Origin: Aristolochia californica
Lineage: Eukaryota > Streptophyta > Magnoliopsida > Piperales > Aristolochiaceae
Length of the DNA: 64,000 bases
Reading direction: 5' to 3'
Assembly: GCA_029961685.1 (NCBI GenBank)
Contig: JARWKL010000016.1
Span: 1,307,001 to 1,371,000 of the forward strand
Below, piece after piece: positions 59,614 through 64,000 of this stretch. The position numbers were made by a program, and so were the translations under genes. Position 1 is the first letter of the stretch. Every line of letters begins with the position of its first letter. Under the pieces are notes generated by a model. The model saw nothing but the letters and a program-made list of their open reading frames with translations, was not told the origin of the DNA and did not search any database.

Positions 59614-61002
59614 ACCTTTGTATCTGATTAACACGAATTCGATCTTAAACCGGTATGGAACCTTTAGAAAAGGCTTGAATGATCTCAGATCGGATTCCAG
59701 GCTTAAAAGGCAGATTAATCGGTGGACGAACCTTGAACCGTGTTCGATCGGTCTCGCGAATACGCCTCTTTGCGCGTCCAACCGTGGAATTGCCTGAAAT
59801 ATTTATCAGCGATGTAGGAGTTGTGACGAATCTCTTGTAACTTGTAGCGGAGAACGATGTGGACACGAAAGGCAGCGTAAGGTTGATTTAACGACCAATA
59901 AGCAATCTCATGTTCGGTCGGTTGACTCTTTGCCCTTTTTGTCAAATCGGTAGCGCCAAATACAAAGCAACAGCGTGATAAAATAGGACATTGGGCGATC
60001 GCTTTATTGCTGTCTTCCGTGTCAATATTTTTTGAATGAGATGGTGAGAAGATATTTTTCGCCTTCTTTTTCTCTTTCTTATTCGATTTTTTCTTTGAGA
60101 TATCATCCTTTTGTTTTATCTTTGATTTGAGTTTTGGAACTACTATTTCCATCATTGCACAAAAATTATAAAACCCAGTTGCTGAGGTTTTAGTCTTCAG
60201 AATTAGATCAGTTTTTTCAATTGGAAAAACTATCGTCGTGGATGGAAATTAGAATTGAATTGGGTCCGTGAAAAATTGAATTTGTCAAAATTTATAAGTA
60301 TTGTTTGGTCTTCGGAAACAACAAGGAAGCTTCCTCGTAGACATGTGCGTACCATCAAAGAATGCAGGTGGATTCCTGTTCAAATTGTGAGTTTGTCTGC
60401 TTGAATCTTATCTTATCGTCCGCGGCCTGCATGGGTTGAATATATATATCCTTGTCGATCTGGAGGAAGTCTTTTGTGGATCTTTCTTATGGTTTCTCGA
60501 GGTAAGAGCTTGATTCAGGCTCATTGATGGGCTTAGCCATTCGTTCTCTTTTCCATGTAGAGATTCATATGATCGATTTTGGTAGTTGACTTTGATGAAA
60601 GTCCACAAGTTCTGTGGCTAGATTTAGGTATGCCAGGTCTCGCACCTTGTTCTCCTCTGCGAGTTGCAGCACAAGGTTGAACAATGTTTTTGTTCAGTTT
60701 TGAACAGAGCAACAAATTTGGATTCTTCAGCCGGGCAAATTTACCATCCCTTTTTCATAGATTTAAGTCTCATGTTATATGTGAGAGATGCTTTCTGTTT
60801 GCTTTAGGTTGTTCGTTCCGTCAGAGAATGCTGAATTGTTTTTCCATTGTTTCCAGGAATAGGAACAAGAGACTGTACTTAAAAGTTTTGTTGAAGAAAT
60901 ATCGTATTGAGATATTGTTGAATTGATTGTATTCTATTCCCCCTTGTGCTAGTTATTGGGGGTTTTAATCTATCCGCAAGTAACTCTTCCAGATCTATCC
61001 AA
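59614..61002. other. Upstream region of the CorA-like gene
   Basis: It must hold the promoter and 5' leader of the CorA-like gene. The minus strand has a 146-codon open stretch at 59715-60155 (Lys-rich start, no family recognised), with other open frames overlapping it. I do not call it a gene. Confidence 0.4.
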
Positions 61003-61768
61003 ATGATGGAACTTGCTCGGGAAGAAATAAGTAGAGGGCCAGAGGAAAATGAAAGAGAAGTTGAAGAAAATGCAAGACCCACCTTGGCCAGAGAATTGCA
61101 TCAACCTCGAACACATTATCCAGGAGCTGTTAGAAAGAAGGCTTATCGGTTTGATGGAGAGGGTAATTACTTCACAAAGGAGTGGGATCTTGCAGAAGGC
61201 TCAGGCAAGGAATTCTGTTGGTACCATGTAGAACTTCCTAAGGGAAACCAGAAGCATGCACTAGCTGCGCAGTACCTTATTGATGTTCTCTGTCCTCCTC
61301 TTAAGCTTCAAGATATTCTTACACTCATTAGCAATGGACCATTTTGTGGGCATGTTGATGGAGCCCTTGTTTTCCGTGTAAACTCTCCAGGTCCTGCATC
61401 GAGCAAGTTCACTATCAGGCTAGCAGCTAGAGTTTCTGAGAATTCAGTTATTACTGTCTCACTGGGTCGAGTTCCCAGATTGGGTTTTTCTCCAACCGGG
61501 CAATCACTCCTTTCAGAGATTCCTAGTGTTGAGAGTCCAAATTTTGTTAGTGAAAATAAAACAGCAGTTTCTAGTGGAATTGTGATAAGAGAGCATGTTC
61601 TTGAGTTTTTGTTGACAATGAATCACTCAGAGGAATGTGATAACCCAGTGCCAAAAAATGTTTCAAATCTCATCATTCACATTTTGGATACGCACATGGA
61701 TCACCTTCAGGATATAGCCATCAACCTTGAGATGGAGTTGGACTCTATAGAGCTGGAACTGGATAAAG
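61003..61768 (+). CDS. CorA-like Mg2+ transporter family protein, first coding exon only
   Basis: 255 codons plus one base, ending at a GT donor (AAAG|GTAAGT). Motifs: YRFDGEGNYFTKEWDLAEG, CWYHVELPKGNQ, YLIDVLCPPLKLQDIL and LGRVPRLGFSPTGQSLL, then EHVLEFLLTMNHSEE and the start of the long helix LDSIELELDK. This is the conserved N-terminal half of the plant family annotated as CorA-like magnesium transporter (At1g29820/At1g29830 in Arabidopsis, from memory). The membrane part with its GMN motif would be in later exons outside the window. Start chosen as the first ATG in frame; a second ATG follows at once. An upstream non-coding exon is possible because AG acceptors precede the ATG. Confidence 0.8.
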
Positions 61769-62179
61769 GTAAGTTGTTAGTAAATGAAGCTTATTGCGAA
61801 TTATCTTGCTCAATGTCTACTTCTATACTTTTTGAATTGAGATCATTGATATCTATCATTCCCCCTCCTGTACGTGTTGAATTCAGACTTGGTGAGCCTC
61901 CATAATGGGGCAATACATGGGTTTCAGATAATGATTTCATTGATAGGGAGGCCTGATATTAACTTCAAACGTTCATGAGTTTTATGTTGATGCTTTGTGC
62001 TCACAGGTTTACATGTTGATATGTGATTTGTATTGCTCAAAATATGCTACTATTGGATGATCTGTACAGATTGTAGTTCAATATTATAAAGCAGGGCAGA
62101 ATAGTCTGTTTGTGTCAACCCATTCAATGAAATAACATTAGCAATATGGATGCACATACCTTACTAGTAACAAGGCAGA

Positions 62180-64000
62180 TTTTTTTTTTTTTTTTGAAAA
62201 AGATGTGTCTCCCTGAAAACCGGGGAACAGAAATTACAAAGAGGAGAGCATCTCCCTGAAAACCGGGGATTGTAGTGTAGCTCCGTTTTTAGAAAGCGCA
62301 TCGGCTGCCGAATTTGCGGATCTTGGAATGTGAGACCAAATACAAGATAATAATGAGCAAATTTCAATAATCTCCCAAAAAATGTCCAAATGACGCCACG
62401 GGGGAGGGGATATACGCTCGCACCATCTAATGACCACCTTCGATATGGAGGGGACCGGAGCACTTATCTAGGAAAACGTGGAGCCCATTGAGGAGACCGT
62501 GAAACTCTGCCGACGTAGAGTCTATGATTCCTAAAGGGCCGGCATATGAGTAAAGTTGGTTGCCTAGGTGGTCCGAGATAACCCCGCCGAATCCTAAGAG
62601 TCCGGGGTTACCCAGAGAAGAACCATCAAAGTTTAGCTTAAGGTAGCCAGGATCAAGAGGGGTCCATTCCTGCATAGTCCGGGCATTTGTCTTCAAGTGC
62701 AACCTAGCCAAATTAAACCAGTTATCACGGATAGGAGTCCCCACAAATGAGGAGAAAGACTTCTTCGTCAGGAGCCAACAGGAAATATACCCTACTACTC
62801 GGTTTGCCACTCGATCCGCAAATTCGATTTTACCTTCAAACCTTCTACGGTTGCGCTCATTCCATAAATCCCACGGTATAAAGCTAGCACGGGCCGAGAG
62901 CATCACCTTGCCGAGACCAGGAAGGGACATACCAAGAAGCGATTTACTGAATGAGATCAAATTGGCTGCCATACAGAATTGAATCCCCATCCTGCTAAGA
63001 ATGGATGTCCACACCTTCCATGAGAAGATGCATTGAAGCAAAATGTGATTAGTGGACTCAGCTTCAATATTGTAGAGATGACATAAGGGATCTACTGAGG
63101 GATGACCTATTCTTCTAAGCACGTCAGCCGAGAGAATCTTGCCGTGACAAGCACTCCACGTAAAGAATTTAATCTTAGGAGGAGCACATAAATGCCAAAC
63201 AAAAAAGACCTCATGATTCTGATGAGAAGTATTCCAACCATTGATGAAACTGAAAGTAGATGATACTGAGAAGATGCCTTTTTTCTCTGGCTACCAAACG
63301 AGCTTATCTGCCACCAAAGGACGAATTTTTACAGTAGTTACCGAATCCATCAATCGACTGGCCTCTAAAGCCTCGGAGTCTGAAAGTCCTCTTCTAGGAA
63401 GAAGGTTCATAGCACCCCCCTCGAAAACATCGGCAACTGATATATTCCTATGGGTGGATAGGAGAAACAAACTTCTGAAGGCAATCTATAGTGGCTCCTA
63501 CCCCAGCCATATATCATCCCAAAATTTAAGAGACCTACCGTTTCCAACATAGAATCTGCAAGCAGCTGAAAATTTTGGAACAAGTAGGTATAACGCTCTC
63601 CAAATTGGAGATAGACTTCTCCGATTTCTCCCTGAGGATACCAATGAGACATACCTCCAAGCTTGGCGTTAACCATTTCCTTCCAGAGATTTGAGGATTG
63701 AGTATTGATTTTCCATTGCCATTTAAGGAGCAGAGCTTGGTTCATATCTTTGGTTTTCCGAATCCCCAAATTTTTTGGCAAACAGACTTCATCCCATTTG
63801 ACCAAGTGATATTTAAAAGTATCACTCGATCCTCTCCATAAGAATCTTCTTTTGAGTTTATCCATTGTCTTACATATGGATGCAGGACAGGGCATAAAAG
63901 ATAGAGAATAATTTGAAATACCTGCAATGCAAGATTTGAGAAGGGTGAGCCTCCCTGCCTTACTAAGCAACCGCCCTTTCCAAGTTGTCAGCTTGGATTC
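62180..64000 (-). mobile_element. LINE (non-LTR retrotransposon), 3' part, antisense in the CorA-like gene intron
   Basis: Its 3' end is a run of 18 T on the plus strand (poly(A) tail on the minus strand) at 62180-62197. Reading minus from the edge: 63970..63407 gives the end of the reverse transcriptase region (SKAGRLTLLKS, WRGSSDTFKYHLVKWDEVC), then 63122..62427 the zinc-binding region (STNHILLQCIFSWKVW, WDLWNERNRRRFEG) and RNase H (GYLKLNFDGSSLGNPG). Stops and frame changes break RNase H near 62430 and the RT/zinc junction near 63120-63400. The 5' part lies outside the window. Confidence 0.88.

Noticed and set aside
1..64000. CRISPR arrays, tRNA and rRNA genes
   Set aside because: CRISPR arrays are not expected in plant nuclear DNA, and the tandem repeats seen are minisatellites or microsatellites. 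I found no convincing tRNA or rRNA sequence by eye, though a covariance-model scan would be needed to exclude tRNAs.

Overview
This window is nuclear DNA of a flowering plant. The genes are intron-rich with GT..AG introns, several proteins carry organellar presequences, and LTR retrotransposons, LINEs and MITE-like repeats are common. The proteins match angiosperm families closely. Because the plant keeps STR2 and SYMRK, it is very probably an arbuscular-mycorrhizal host; I cannot name the species. Gene models below come from reading splice sites so that frames join exactly. Every complete multi-exon model closes on a whole number of codons.

Gene-rich left part (1-43 kb). In order these are mitochondrial HSP70 (minus, its 3' end cut by the window edge), a chloroplast protein of the At4g37920 family (minus), the half-size ABCG transporter STR2 (plus), a decayed antisense Ty1/copia element, the symbiosis receptor kinase SYMRK (plus, 14 exons), the SCAR/WAVE subunit BRICK1 (minus, convergent with SYMRK), an organellar mTERF protein (plus) and a 17-exon organellar oligopeptidase A/TOP1 (minus). 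STR2 and SYMRK both belong to the arbuscular-mycorrhiza toolkit: SYMRK acts in early common symbiosis signalling and STR2 acts later at the arbuscule membrane. They stand side by side on the same strand with only the copia element and AT-rich DNA between them. This pair, set inside housekeeping genes whose Arabidopsis relatives lie in syntenic or paralogous blocks, is the most interesting biology in the window.

Repeat-rich right part (43-60 kb). A unit made of an F-box gene and an upstream leukotriene-A4-hydrolase-like (M1 aminopeptidase) pseudogene is present in at least three partial copies, with one further inverted F-box copy. The first copy keeps an open, internally deleted F-box gene with a TATA box. 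The others are broken. LTR elements have inserted into the copies: a deleted copia derivative, a 720-bp TRIM, a solo LTR, a further partial element with a nested solo LTR, and an element carrying a piece of a CDR1-like aspartic protease gene. Comparing copies reveals empty sites for several insertions. Two F-box fragments form a 250-bp inverted repeat with a 464-bp loop. A non-autonomous DNA transposon with matching ends lies at 58.86-59.61 kb.

Right edge (61-64 kb). The first coding exon of a CorA-like Mg2+ transporter family protein (plus) is followed by the 3' half of an antisense LINE that appears to sit in its first coding-region intron and runs off the window.
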